A DNA stretch of 64,000 nucleotides from Bacteroides sp. (GCA_021203515.1 JAJQAY010000149.1:1-64000), one strand, 5' to 3'; positions 9,561 to 19,022 are shown, counted from the first letter of the stretch. A program made the numbers and translations. Notes: a model not told the origin generated them from the sequence alone.

Positions 9561-11219
9561 ATGTTACACTCTTTGTACATACAGAATTATGCACTTATCG
9601 AACAACTCGATATTGATTTTAGCAGTGGTTTCTCGGTGATAACGGGTGAAACGGGTGCCGGTAAATCCATTATTCTAGGGGCTATCGGTCTGTTGTTGGG
9701 GCAGCGTGCCGATGTGAAATCCATCCGGCAAGGTGCTTCAAAATGTGTAATAGAAGCTCGCTTTGAGATAGCAGGCTATGGCATGCGGTCGTTCTTTGAA
9801 GAAAATGAGTTGGAGTATGAAGATGAATGTATTCTTCGCCGGGAGTTGTATGCTTCGGGCAAAAGCCGTGCGTTTGTCAACGATACCCCTGCCTCATTGG
9901 CGCAAATGAAAGAATTGGGAGAACAGTTGATTGATGTTCATTCCCAGCATCAGAACTTGTTGCTGAACAAAGAAGGATTTCAGCTTAATGTACTGGATAT
10001 ATTGGCACATAACGAAGAGTCTTTGTCTGCCTATCAAGCTCTTTATCAGGAGTGGAAGGAGGCACAGCAGGCATTGGAAGAGCTGAAAAGCACTGCCGAA
10101 CAGAACAAGGCGGACGAAGATTATGTCCGTTTCCAGTTGGAACAGTTGGAAGAGGCGCACTTGGTAGCCGGTGAGCAGGAAGAACTGGAGCAGGAAGCCG
10201 ATACGCTGAGTCATGCTGAAGAGATAAAGGCCGGGCTTTTCCGTGCCGGACAAACGATGAATGACGATGAGGGCGGACTGCTGGTTGCTTTGAAGGAATG
10301 CCTGAGTACGATGTCGGGACTGCAAAAAGTCTATCCGTCGGCAGGTGAACTTGCCGAGCGTCTGGAAAGTACTTATATCGAACTGAAAGATATTGCTCAG
10401 GAAATATCCGGCAAAGAAGATGAGATAGAGTTTAACCCCGTCCGTCTGGAAGAAGTCAACGAGCGCCTGAACCTGATTTATACCTTTCAGCAGAAGCATC
10501 GTGTATCTACGATAGATGAATTGTTGGCATTGGCAGAGGGTTATGCCGCCCAACTTTTGAACATCACTTCATCGGAAGAACAGATAGAAGAACTGACTGC
10601 CCGTTGCGAAACCTTATATGATAATGTGAAGGAGCAGGCTGCCGTACTCACCGAAGCCCGTACGACTGCCGCTCGTGAAGTGGAGAAGCAGATGGCTGCC
10701 CGACTCATTCCGCTCGATATGCCCAATGTTCGTTTTCAGGTGGAAATAGGAGAACGTAAGGAGCCGGGTGTGCATGGTGCGGATACGGTGAATTTCCTGT
10801 TCTCGGCAAATAAGAACGGAGCATTGCAGAGTATCTCGTCGGTAGCTTCCGGTGGTGAAATAGCCCGTGTCATGCTGTCCGTCAAGGCGATGATAGCCGG
10901 TGCGGTGAAGTTGCCTACCATCGTATTCGATGAAATAGATACCGGAGTTTCCGGTGAGATAGCCGACCGTATGGCAGATATTATGCAGGAAATGGGCGAT
11001 CGTGACCGTCAGGTTATCAGTATTACCCATTTACCGCAGATTGCCGCACGGGGACGTGCCCACTATAAAGTGTACAAACAAGATAATGAAACGGAAACCA
11101 ACAGTCACATCCGTCGTCTGACGGAAGAGGAACGGGTGGAGGAGATTGCTCACATGCTGAGTGGAGCGACTCTGACCGAAGCGGCTTTGAACAATGCAAA
11201 AGCGTTGTTAAGAGGCTGA
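9561..11219 (+). CDS. recN: DNA repair protein RecN
   Basis: SMC-like ATPase of 552 residues that acts in double-strand-break repair, holding DNA near RecA. Walker A is GETGAGKS (about 30-37). A central coiled-coil region rich in Glu, Gln and Ala spans roughly 150-370. The ABC signature SVASGGEIARVML and Walker B TIVFDEIDTGVSGEIA follow. The length is normal. It lies 62 bases after coaBC, and the same coaBC-recN-rlmB order suggests one operon. No LexA-type operator is evident upstream. Confidence 0.97.
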   Translation: MLHSLYIQNYALIEQLDIDFSSGFSVITGETGAGKSIILGAIGLLLGQRADVKSIRQGASKCVIEARFEIAGYGMRSFFEENELEYEDECILRRELYASGKSRAFVNDTPASLAQMKELGEQLIDVHSQHQNLLLNKEGFQLNVLDILAHNEESLSAYQALYQEWKEAQQALEELKSTAEQNKADEDYVRFQLEQLEEAHLVAGEQEELEQEADTLSHAEEIKAGLFRAGQTMNDDEGGLLVALKECLSTMSGLQKVYPSAGELAERLESTYIELKDIAQEISGKEDEIEFNPVRLEEVNERLNLIYTFQQKHRVSTIDELLALAEGYAAQLLNITSSEEQIEELTARCETLYDNVKEQAAVLTEARTTAAREVEKQMAARLIPLDMPNVRFQVEIGERKEPGVHGADTVNFLFSANKNGALQSISSVASGGEIARVMLSVKAMIAGAVKLPTIVFDEIDTGVSGEIADRMADIMQEMGDRDRQVISITHLPQIAARGRAHYKVYKQDNETETNSHIRRLTEEERVEEIAHMLSGATLTEAALNNAKALLRG

Positions 11220-11259
11220 TTGTTGTAATTCATAATTAGTAATTCGTAATTATAATCAT

Positions 11260-12000
11260 ATGATTGATAAAAGTGAAATGATTTTCGGTGTTCGTGCCGT
11301 GATAGAAGCCATTCAGGCAGGGAAAGACATCGACAAGATATTGGTGAAGAAAGACATTCAGAGCGACTTGCCCAAAGAACTGTTTGCGGCTCTGAAGGGA
11401 ACCTTAATTCCGGTGCAGCGTGTTCCGGTAGAGCGTATTAACCGCATCACGCATAAAAACCATCAGGGGGTTGTCGCCTTTATATCGGCTGTCACCTATC
11501 AGAAGACGGAAGATTTGGTACCTTTCCTTTTTGAAGAAGGCAAGAATCCGTTGTTTGTCATGTTGGACGGTGTGACCGACGTGCGTAATTTCGGTGCCAT
11601 TGCCCGCACGTGCGAATGTGCTGCGGTGGATGCAGTCATCATCCCTGCCAAGAACAGCGTGACGGTGAATGCCGATGCCATGAAAACCTCGGCAGGAGCT
11701 TTGCATACCTTGCCCGTATGCCGGGAACAGAACCTGAAAGATACCCTGCAATTCCTTAAAAACAGTGGTTTCCATATTGTTGCAGCTACCGAGAAAGGTG
11801 ATTACGACTATGATAAAGCCGATTACACCGGACCGATGTGTATCATTATGGGCGCTGAAGACAAGGGTGTGTCCTACGACAACCTGGCTTTGTGTGACGA
11901 GCGGGTGAAAATTCCGATGCTCGGCACGATTGAGTCGCTCAACGTATCCGTAGCCGCAGGCATCTTGATATATGAAGCGGTAAAACAAAGAAATAAATGA
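11260..12000 (+). CDS. rlmB: 23S rRNA 2'-O-ribose methyltransferase, TrmH/RlmB family
   Basis: SPOUT-class methyltransferase of 246 residues. An N-terminal substrate-binding domain (IFGVRAVIEAIQAGKDIDKI) is followed by the knotted SAM-binding domain: LDGVTDVRNFGAIARTCECA, IIMGAEDKGVS, and LGTIESLNVSVAAGILIYEA near the end. These are the three TrmH motifs. By family it methylates G2251 of 23S rRNA. A related TrmH-family target cannot be excluded. Its stop overlaps an ATG at 11997, but the next gene more likely starts at 12009. Confidence 0.9.
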   Translation: MIDKSEMIFGVRAVIEAIQAGKDIDKILVKKDIQSDLPKELFAALKGTLIPVQRVPVERINRITHKNHQGVVAFISAVTYQKTEDLVPFLFEEGKNPLFVMLDGVTDVRNFGAIARTCECAAVDAVIIPAKNSVTVNADAMKTSAGALHTLPVCREQNLKDTLQFLKNSGFHIVAATEKGDYDYDKADYTGPMCIIMGAEDKGVSYDNLALCDERVKIPMLGTIESLNVSVAAGILIYEAVKQRNK

Positions 12001-12008
12001 TTTTAGAT

Positions 12009-13712
12009 ATGAAAAAGAAGATTTTCCTACTCTTTACCCTTTGCCTCTTGGCTCAGTGGAGTGTGGCTCAAGCCCCCAAATGGGTGGAGAAAGCCAAACG
12101 TGCCGTATTCTCGGTGGTGACTTACGACCAGAATGACAAGATACTTAATACCGGCAATGGATTTTTTGTGACGGAAGACGGTATTGCTTTGTCTGATTAC
12201 TCTTTGTTCAAAGGAGCACAGCGGGCGGTGGTGATGAACTCGGAAGGCGTGCAAATGCCGGTTGTATCCATTATGGGAGCAAACGATATGTACGATGTCA
12301 TCAAGTTTCGTGTGGGTATTTCGGGCAAGAAGGCTCCTGCGTTGACTTTGTCGACGGTAGCTCCGGCTGTAGGTGCCAATGTCTTTGTGTTGCTGTATTC
12401 CACACAAAAAGACCGTTCGTATACGGCTGGACAAATCAAGGAGGCTGATAAATTCTCAGAAAAGTACTATTACTATACGCTCAATGTGCAACTGAAAGAT
12501 AAGATGGTGAGTTGTCCGGTGATGACTGAAGAAGGAAATGTATTTGCCCTTGCGCAGAAGGCGTCAGGCAAAGACACGGCTACGATTTGCTATGCGGTAG
12601 ATGCCAACTTTGTGATGTCGCAGGGGGTAACTGCTTTCTCTTTCAATGATGCTACCCTGAAGAATATCGGCATAAAGAAAGCATTGCCCGACACAGAGGA
12701 GCAGGCTTTGGTATTCCTGTTCATGGCTTCTTCACAACTATCTCCCGAGCAGTATTTCCAGTTGTTGGACGATTTTATAGCAGAGTATCCCCAAAGTGCG
12801 GACGGCTATATCCGTCGTGCCACTCTTCGGATTAATCAGTCCAAGGATGATGCATCGATGGATAAAGTGGTGGCTGATATGGATAAGGCGGTAAACGTAG
12901 CCCGGAATAAGGATGATGCCTACTATAATCGTGCCAAATTGATATATAGTTATATGTTGGAGCATCCTGAAAAGGTTTACAAGGATTGGTCCTATGACAA
13001 AGCTTTGGAAGAAATCAGGAAAGCGATTGCCGTGCAAAATCTCCCTGTCTATGTGCAGACGGAAGGAGATATTCTGTTTGCCAAACAGGACTATCCGGCA
13101 GCCTTGGCTTGCTATGAAAAAGTGAACCAGTCCGAACTGGCTTCTCCTGCCACCTTCTTCAGTGCTGCCAAGACAAAGGAAGTGATGCAAGCACCTGCCG
13201 AAGAGGTTTTGGCTTTGATGGATAGCTGCATCGTCCGTTTCAACGAACCGTATACGACAGAAGCTGCTCCCTATTTGTTGGAACGTGCCCAAGCCCGGAT
13301 GAATGCCGACCAGGCACGCGGTGTCATGCTCGATTATGACGCCTATTACAAGGCAGTAAACGGTCAGGTGAATGACGTGTTCTACTACTACCGCGAACAG
13401 GCTGCCGTGAAAGCCAAGCAGTTCCAACGTGCCTTGAACGATATGGAGAAAGCCATCGAACTCAATCCGGCGGACTTGACCTATCGTGCCGAACTGGCTG
13501 TGGTCAATATTCGTGTCGGACGCAATGAAGAGGCATTGAAGGTGTTGCAGGATGCTTTGGCGGTCGACCCTAAGTATGCTGAAGCATACCGTTTGATGGG
13601 AATAGCCCAAGTGCAGATGAAGAAAAACCAAGAAGCATGTGAGAGCTTTGGCAAAGCGAAAGAGTTGGGAGATCCGAATGTGGATGAACTGATTAAGAAG
13701 CATTGCAAATAA
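12009..13712 (+). CDS. Exported TPR protein with degenerate trypsin-like domain
   Basis: Exported protein of 567 residues. The ATG at 12009 begins a clear signal peptide (MKKKIFLLFTLCLLAQWSVAQA). Residues 25-210 look like an HtrA/trypsin fold (VFSVVTYDQNDKILNTGNGFFVTEDGIALSDYSLF), but expected catalytic features are missing. LSDYSLF stands where the His loop TNxHV should be, and SCPVMTEEGNVFAL where GNSGG should be. The C-terminal half is TPR-like (ALNDMEKAIELNPADLTY, ALAVDPKYAEAYRLMG). I expect a scaffold or sensor rather than a protease. It follows rlmB by 8 bases, and a terminator follows it. Confidence 0.8.
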   Translation: MKKKIFLLFTLCLLAQWSVAQAPKWVEKAKRAVFSVVTYDQNDKILNTGNGFFVTEDGIALSDYSLFKGAQRAVVMNSEGVQMPVVSIMGANDMYDVIKFRVGISGKKAPALTLSTVAPAVGANVFVLLYSTQKDRSYTAGQIKEADKFSEKYYYYTLNVQLKDKMVSCPVMTEEGNVFALAQKASGKDTATICYAVDANFVMSQGVTAFSFNDATLKNIGIKKALPDTEEQALVFLFMASSQLSPEQYFQLLDDFIAEYPQSADGYIRRATLRINQSKDDASMDKVVADMDKAVNVARNKDDAYYNRAKLIYSYMLEHPEKVYKDWSYDKALEEIRKAIAVQNLPVYVQTEGDILFAKQDYPAALACYEKVNQSELASPATFFSAAKTKEVMQAPAEEVLALMDSCIVRFNEPYTTEAAPYLLERAQARMNADQARGVMLDYDAYYKAVNGQVNDVFYYYREQAAVKAKQFQRALNDMEKAIELNPADLTYRAELAVVNIRVGRNEEALKVLQDALAVDPKYAEAYRLMGIAQVQMKKNQEACESFGKAKELGDPNVDELIKKHCK

Positions 13713-13718
13713 AAGAAA

Positions 13719-13748
13719 AAAGGCTCTGTTTTCGCAAGCAGAGCCTTT
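13719..13748 (+). terminator. Intrinsic terminator after the TPR gene
   Basis: aaaggctctg (13719-13728) pairs perfectly with cagagccttt (13739-13748) around a 10-base loop. Its position 7 bases after the stop ends the operon. The 190 bases from here to ridA show no other recognisable element. Confidence 0.8.
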
Positions 13749-13937
13749 GTTAGGGAAACATCCCCCTCGTGTTAAAATAAAAGTTAAGTCTAGGTATTAC
13801 AGGTTATGAGTGAACTTTCTCTTGTATTTCATATAGTAAATGCACAAATCTTGTGAATACTGCATATGTTTCTTGATTTTTTTCCGCGCAGTGAAAAAAG
13901 AATAGGATATACTAGATAATTAATAGAAAAAGAAAGT

Positions 13938-14312
13938 ATGAAAAAAGTTATTTGCAGCCAAAAGGCACCGGGCGCAATAGGCCCTTATAGTCAAGCTATT
14001 GAAGCGAATGGAATGGTGTTTGTATCCGGTCAGTTGCCCATTGACGCAGCTACGGGAGTGATGGCGGAAGGAGCCGAAGCTCAGGCACGCCAGTCTTTGG
14101 AAAACGTGAAGCATATTCTGGAAGAAGCGGGACTAAGCATGGCAAACATCGTAAAAACCACCGTCTTCCTGGAAGACATGTCATTCTTTGCCGATATGAA
14201 TAAAGTGTATGCCACTTATTTCGACTGTGCTTTCCCTGCTCGTTCGGCTGTTGCCGTAAAGGAACTTCCGAAGGGCGCTTTAGTGGAGATTGAGTGCATC
14301 GCGGTTCGCTAA
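13938..14312 (+). CDS. ridA: RidA family enamine/imine deaminase
   Basis: Hydrolyses reactive 2-aminoacrylate and other enamines released by PLP enzymes, protecting those enzymes from damage. The 124-residue length and trimer-type sequence are typical: APGAIGPYSQAI near the N-terminus, VFVSGQLPID, and the active-site segment FPARSAVAVKELPKGALVEIE with Arg102 and the following Glu. The last 33 bases overlap the end of the convergent folC gene, with no terminator between them. Confidence 0.93.
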   Translation: MKKVICSQKAPGAIGPYSQAIEANGMVFVSGQLPIDAATGVMAEGAEAQARQSLENVKHILEEAGLSMANIVKTTVFLEDMSFFADMNKVYATYFDCAFPARSAVAVKELPKGALVEIECIAVR

Positions 14313-15533
14313 CAAATCGGCTACTATAAAGCTACTGCCACCCACGAAGATAAAGTCTTCCGGGTGGCTTTTTTCTTGTGCAGCCCTTACTGCCGAAGGT
14401 ACATCCGGATAACAATCTCCTTGCAGACCGACCGCGGCAGCGAGGCAGGATAACTCATCTTCCGCAAGGGCACGCTTCACGCTGGCTTTTGTGAAATAGT
14501 AGGTGGCCTCTTGGGGCAACAACGCCAGTACGCCGCTGATATCCTTGTCATTCACCATACCTATTATAATATGCAGCCGGCGGTAAGCCTGCTGTTTCAG
14601 TTGCTCCACGATGTAAGTCATTCCTCCTACGTTGTGTCCGGTGTCGCATATCAGGGTAGGGGCGTCCTGTAGTTTCTGCCAACGCCCCATCAGTCCTGTC
14701 AGTTCGCAGACATGGGCGAAGCCGTCACGCACGGACTGTTCGTCTATCCGGTAGCCGGCCTCCTTCAACAAAGGCAGGGCAGTCAGGAGCGTCCAGGTAT
14801 TCTTTACCTGATATAAACCTTTCAGTTCACACTCCACACCGGGATAATCTTCCCTGTCATTCTCTTCTGCAAAGAAAATCGGGGCGCTGACCTCACGGGC
14901 CTTCTCCTGAAATACGGGTTTAGTTTCAGGAGTGGTTTCACCAATGACAACGGGGGTGTCTTTTTTTATGATACCCGCTTTTTCTCCGGCTATCTTGGCA
15001 AGCATGTTCCCCAAGAACTGGGTGTGGTCGAAGCTGATATTGGTGATGATACAGAGGTCGGGACTGATGATATTGGTGCAGTCCAGGCGTCCGCCAAGCC
15101 CTACTTCGATAACAGCTACATCTACCTGCTCATCGGCAAAGTAACAAAATGCCATAGCCGTGGTCAGTTCGAAGAAAGAGGGATGCAGCGGCTCAAAGAA
15201 ACTGCGCTCCTTTTCTACGAAACGCACCACATACTCTTCCGGCACGGGCTCTCCGTTGACGCGGATACGTTCGCGAAAGTCTACCAGGTGAGGCGAAGTG
15301 TAAAGCCCTACGCGATAGCCGGCCGTTTGTAGTATGGCCGCCAGTGTATGCGAGCAAGACCCTTTGCCATTGGTACCCGCCACGTGGATGCTTTGGAACG
15401 AACGGTGCGGATGTCCGAAATGTTCATCCAGTATCCGTGTGTTTTCCAATCCTTCTTTGTATGCCGAACCGCCCACCTGTTGGAACATAGGTACGCTGTC
15501 ATATAAGTATGCTAAAGTGTTCTGATAGTCCAT
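14280..15533 (-). CDS. folC: Folylpolyglutamate synthase / dihydrofolate synthase
   Basis: ATP-dependent Mur-ligase-family enzyme of 417 residues that adds glutamate to dihydropteroate or folates. Motifs are the P-loop GTNGKGSCSHTLAAIL (about 53-68), YTSPHLVDFRERI, the metal-binding TTAMAFCYFAD and VIEVGLGGRLDCTN stretches, and DTGHNVGGM in the C-terminal domain. The length is normal. It is divergent from phoH. Its 3' end runs 33 bases into ridA on the other strand, an unusually long convergent overlap. Confidence 0.95.
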   Translation of the reverse strand: MDYQNTLAYLYDSVPMFQQVGGSAYKEGLENTRILDEHFGHPHRSFQSIHVAGTNGKGSCSHTLAAILQTAGYRVGLYTSPHLVDFRERIRVNGEPVPEEYVVRFVEKERSFFEPLHPSFFELTTAMAFCYFADEQVDVAVIEVGLGGRLDCTNIISPDLCIITNISFDHTQFLGNMLAKIAGEKAGIIKKDTPVVIGETTPETKPVFQEKAREVSAPIFFAEENDREDYPGVECELKGLYQVKNTWTLLTALPLLKEAGYRIDEQSVRDGFAHVCELTGLMGRWQKLQDAPTLICDTGHNVGGMTYIVEQLKQQAYRRLHIIIGMVNDKDISGVLALLPQEATYYFTKASVKRALAEDELSCLAAAVGLQGDCYPDVPSAVRAAQEKSHPEDFIFVGGSSFIVADLLANRDALNLH

Positions 15534-15597
15534 ATTTTATAAAAATTAACGAGAAAGCAATCCTTTCTCTCTTTTAAATTGTTATCTTTAGAAGCAA

Positions 15598-15605
15598 CAA
15601 AGATA
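15598..15605 (-). promoter_or_regulatory. -7 element of the folC promoter
   Basis: CAAAGATA on the plus strand reads TATCTTTG on the minus strand, matching TANNTTTG. It lies 65 bases before the folC start. The phoH gene on the other strand has only a near match (TATCTTTA, 15583-15590). Confidence 0.5.
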
Positions 15606-15628
15606 TTAACAATTTAAATCTAACGAGT

Positions 15629-16954
15629 ATGGGAGCAAAGAAAAATTTTGTGATTGACACGAATGTTATCCTTCACGACTATAACTGTCTGAAAAATTTC
15701 CAAGAGAACGACATTTACCTTCCCATTGTAGTACTTGAAGAGCTTGATAAATTCAAGAAAGGCAACGAACAGATAAACTTCAATGCCCGTGAATTTGTGC
15801 GCGAACTCGACTTGATAACCGATGATAATCTCTTCGCAAAAGGAGCTCCGCTGGGCGAAGGGTTGGGACGCTTGTTCGTAGTGGCCGGTGCGGTGGACTC
15901 GCCCCATGTACACGACTCTTTCCCCGAACGCATTCCCGATCATCAGATTTTGTCGGTGGTAGACTGGCTCACCGAAAAGAAACCGAAAGTAAAGTCCATT
16001 TTAGTTACCAAGGACGTCAATCTTCGCATGAAGGCAAGGTCTATCGGACTCTTGTGTGAGGACTATATTAATGATAAGGTAATAAATGTAGATATATTCG
16101 AACAGTCGAATGAAGTCTTCGAAGGCGTTGACCCTGCACTGATAGACCGCATCTATTCGTCGAAAGAAGGACTGGATATCAGCGAATTTGACTTTAAAGA
16201 CATTGTTCATCCCAACGAATGCTTCGTGCTGAAAAGCGACCGTAGCAGTGTGCTTGCCCGTTACAATCCCTTTACACATTCCGTTTGCCGGGTAAACAAG
16301 ACAAAGAACTATGGTATCGAACCGCGCAATGCCGAACAGAGCTTTGCTTTCGAAGTCCTGAACGACCCGAATATCAAGTTAGTGGCCCTTACGGGTAAGG
16401 CGGGAACAGGTAAAACCCTGCTGGCACTGGCTGCCGCTCTTGGCAAACTGAATGACTACAAGCAAATTTTGCTGGCACGTCCCATCGTTGCCCTCTCCAA
16501 CAAAGACCTCGGCTTCCTGCCGGGCGATGCCAATGAAAAGGTAGCTCCATATATGCAACCGTTGTTCGATAATTTAAATGTCATTAAGCATCAGTTTGCT
16601 TCCAATTCGAGTGAAGTGAAGCGATTGGAAGACATGCAGAAGAGCGACCAGCTCGTCATCGAAGCACTGGCATTTATTCGCGGACGTAGTTTGAGTGAAA
16701 CCTACTGTATCATCGACGAGGCACAGAACCTGACTCCCCACGAAATAAAAACCATCATTACACGTGCCGGAGAAGAAACGAAGATGGTGTTTACCGGTGA
16801 CATACAGCAGATAGACCAACCCTATCTGGATAGCCAGTCCAACGGACTTGTCTATATGATAGACCGTATGAGAGATCAAAATCTTTTTGCACATGTAAAT
16901 TTAGTGAAAGGAGAGCGTAGCCAGCTTAGTGAATTAGCAAGCAACTTGATGTAA
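15629..16954 (+). CDS. PhoH-like ATPase with N-terminal PIN domain
   Basis: Protein of 441 residues. The N-terminal PIN nuclease domain has acidic residues in FVIDTNVILHDY (Asp10) and VVLEELDKFK. The PhoH-type P-loop ATPase domain has Walker A ALTGKAGTGKTLLALA (about 254-269) and Walker B SETYCIIDEAQNLTPHE. This is the PIN-PhoH architecture linked in other bacteria to ATP-driven RNA unwinding and cleavage. Despite the name, phosphate control is not implied. The gene appears monocistronic. Confidence 0.9.
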   Translation: MGAKKNFVIDTNVILHDYNCLKNFQENDIYLPIVVLEELDKFKKGNEQINFNAREFVRELDLITDDNLFAKGAPLGEGLGRLFVVAGAVDSPHVHDSFPERIPDHQILSVVDWLTEKKPKVKSILVTKDVNLRMKARSIGLLCEDYINDKVINVDIFEQSNEVFEGVDPALIDRIYSSKEGLDISEFDFKDIVHPNECFVLKSDRSSVLARYNPFTHSVCRVNKTKNYGIEPRNAEQSFAFEVLNDPNIKLVALTGKAGTGKTLLALAAALGKLNDYKQILLARPIVALSNKDLGFLPGDANEKVAPYMQPLFDNLNVIKHQFASNSSEVKRLEDMQKSDQLVIEALAFIRGRSLSETYCIIDEAQNLTPHEIKTIITRAGEETKMVFTGDIQQIDQPYLDSQSNGLVYMIDRMRDQNLFAHVNLVKGERSQLSELASNLM

Positions 16955-16992
16955 TATTTTATTGTTTTTTTCTTCGCTTTGGCAAAAAAGTG

Positions 16993-17000
16993 TATCTTTG
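16993..17000 (+). promoter_or_regulatory. -7 element upstream of the sugar epimerase gene
   Basis: TATCTTTG matches TANNTTTG, but no clear TTTG sits 19-21 bases upstream. It would start transcripts near 17006, after the possible early start codon at 16979, and so supports the ATG at 17030. Confidence 0.5.
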
Positions 17001-17029
17001 CGATGCCTAAACAAAAATTGTCAAACGTA

Positions 17030-18934
17030 ATGAAGCGAAACTTTTTTCGTCGGTACCTTTCAGCAAAGGTATTACCGATATGGACTGTTTTATTGATTGA
17101 TGTACTTATTATTGTCGTATCCACTCTGTTGGCCTATGCGCTGCGATATGATTTCAGGAGTCTTTTCTCGGAATCCTCTTCCATAGACGTAACGATTGTA
17201 TGGACGGTTATCGTCAATCTGATATTCTTTAGAGTCTTTCGTACATATTCTAATGTACTTCGCTTCTCTTCGTTTGTCGATATAATGCGCATCTTCGTGT
17301 CGCTGACGGTATCGTATGCACTGTTGATGATAACGAGTGTGCTGGCAAAAAGTTGCATGGGCATCAATGTGGCTTCCGCCACGGTGTTGTTCATGTCCTA
17401 TATCATCAGTTTTGCCATGATGGCATGTTCCCGCATTGTTGTGAAGATATTCTTCGAAGCATTGAACTTTGACGGTTCGCACAGCGCCAATGTGTTTATT
17501 TACGGAGCCAAAGAGGCAGGGGTAAATATAGCAAAGGCGTTGCGCGTTAATCTGCGCAATCACTACCGTTTGCGCGGTTTCATTGCCGATGAACCGGAAC
17601 TTATAAATAAGGTGATGATGGGCGTCAAGGTATTCCCCAATGACGATACGTTGATTGATAATCTGGAAGACCGTGACGTGCATACCATTATCATTTCGCC
17701 TGCCAAGATGGAGGCGTTGAAACGTTCTGATATGGCAGACCATTTGCTGGCGCATAACATCAAGTTGATGACCGCACCTCCGTTGAGTGAATGGAACGGT
17801 CAGTTGCTGAACCGCACGCAACTGAAAGAAATCCAGATTGAAGACCTCTTGCAACGTAATCCCATTGAGATTGATATTCATAAAGTTGCCTCTCATTTGG
17901 AAGGCAAGCTGGTGATGATTACCGGTGCGGCAGGTTCTATCGGTAGTGAAATCATGCGGCAGGTAGCTTCTTTCAATCCCTATAAACTAATCCTTGTGGA
18001 CCAGGCGGAGACGCCGCTACATGATATTCGCCTGGAGTTGCAAGACCGCTGGCGTGATATTGATGCCGAACCCATCATAGCCGATATATCTAATGCAAGC
18101 CGCATGGAGGATATTTTCCGGGAGTATAAACCGCAATATATTTTCCATGCCGCAGCATACAAGCATGTGCCGATGATGGAAGATAATGTGTCTGAGTCTA
18201 TCCAGGTGAATGTTCACGGGACACGTACGATAGCCGATTTGACTGTGAAATATGCTGCCGAGAAGTTTGTGATAATTTCTACGGATAAGGCGGCAAATCC
18301 TACCAATGTGATGGGATGTTCCAAGCGTATCTGCGAAATCTATGTGCAGTCGCTGGCTAAGAAGTTGCAGAAGGAAGGCAGACATGGCACTCAGTTCATT
18401 ACCACCCGTTTCGGCAATGTGTTGGGCTCCAACGGTTCGGTTATTCCCCGTTTCCGCGACCAGATACAGCGCGGCGGACCTGTCACGGTGACGCATCCTG
18501 AAATAATCCGTTTCTTTATGACTATTCCCGAAGCCTGCCGCCTGGTTCTTGAAGCCGGCAGTATGGGTAATGGGGGAGAGATTTATATCTTCGACATGGG
18601 CAAACCGGTGCGTATTGTCGACCTTGCCAAGCGTATGATTAGTCTTTCCGGACGGACGGACGTCAAGATTGAATTTACCGGTCTGCGGCATGGCGAAAAG
18701 TTGTATGAGGAATTGCTCAATGTGAAGGAACTGACTAAACCTACCTACCACGAAAAGATAATGATCGCCACCGTGCGCGAATATGATTATGAGGAAGTGG
18801 CAGAACGTATCCAGAATTTGATTGACGTCAGCTATACCTACGACCAGATGAAGATTGTGGCCGCCATGAAAGATATTGTTCCTGAGTTTGTCAGCAAGAA
18901 TTCCTGCTTCGAGGTGTTGGATAAGAAAAACTAA
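17030..18934 (+). CDS. Membrane NDP-sugar epimerase/dehydratase, CapD/FlaA1/WbpM type
   Basis: Protein of about 634 residues. Four predicted N-terminal membrane helices (for example VLLIDVLIIVVSTLLAYAL) precede a nucleotide-binding-like region and then a C-terminal short-chain dehydrogenase domain. The NAD motif is ITGAAGSIGSE. STDKAANPTNVMGCSKRICE holds the Met-x3-Lys version of the catalytic pair seen in PglF/WbpM-type 4,6-dehydratases. The family dehydrates UDP-GlcNAc as a first step toward unusual deoxyamino sugars of glycans or capsule. No glycosyltransferases adjoin it. The start at 17030 is chosen over 16979 because of the promoter. Confidence 0.85.
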   Translation: MKRNFFRRYLSAKVLPIWTVLLIDVLIIVVSTLLAYALRYDFRSLFSESSSIDVTIVWTVIVNLIFFRVFRTYSNVLRFSSFVDIMRIFVSLTVSYALLMITSVLAKSCMGINVASATVLFMSYIISFAMMACSRIVVKIFFEALNFDGSHSANVFIYGAKEAGVNIAKALRVNLRNHYRLRGFIADEPELINKVMMGVKVFPNDDTLIDNLEDRDVHTIIISPAKMEALKRSDMADHLLAHNIKLMTAPPLSEWNGQLLNRTQLKEIQIEDLLQRNPIEIDIHKVASHLEGKLVMITGAAGSIGSEIMRQVASFNPYKLILVDQAETPLHDIRLELQDRWRDIDAEPIIADISNASRMEDIFREYKPQYIFHAAAYKHVPMMEDNVSESIQVNVHGTRTIADLTVKYAAEKFVIISTDKAANPTNVMGCSKRICEIYVQSLAKKLQKEGRHGTQFITTRFGNVLGSNGSVIPRFRDQIQRGGPVTVTHPEIIRFFMTIPEACRLVLEAGSMGNGGEIYIFDMGKPVRIVDLAKRMISLSGRTDVKIEFTGLRHGEKLYEELLNVKELTKPTYHEKIMIATVREYDYEEVAERIQNLIDVSYTYDQMKIVAAMKDIVPEFVSKNSCFEVLDKKN

Positions 18935-18971
18935 TCTTCTGCTGCTGTAAGGGAAATGCCTATATATGTAA

Positions 18972-19022
18972 CGTCCCGTAACAATATATGTTAGATGTGC
19001 TAACAATATATGTTACGGGGCG
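18972..19022. terminator. Hairpin with two tandem copies of a 15-base near-palindrome
   Basis: 18972-18983 pairs with 19011-19022 (12 bp, one wobble), between the convergent epimerase and dehydrogenase-like genes. The loop holds the 15-mer taacaatatatgtta at 18979-18993 and again at 19001-19015. Each copy is itself nearly palindromic. A terminator is the simplest reading. Confidence 0.65.

Noticed and set aside
18972..19022. Second Mpi invertible site
   Set aside because: It lacks the AAACGTTCGT core, has no promoter between the arms, and sits between convergent gene ends.
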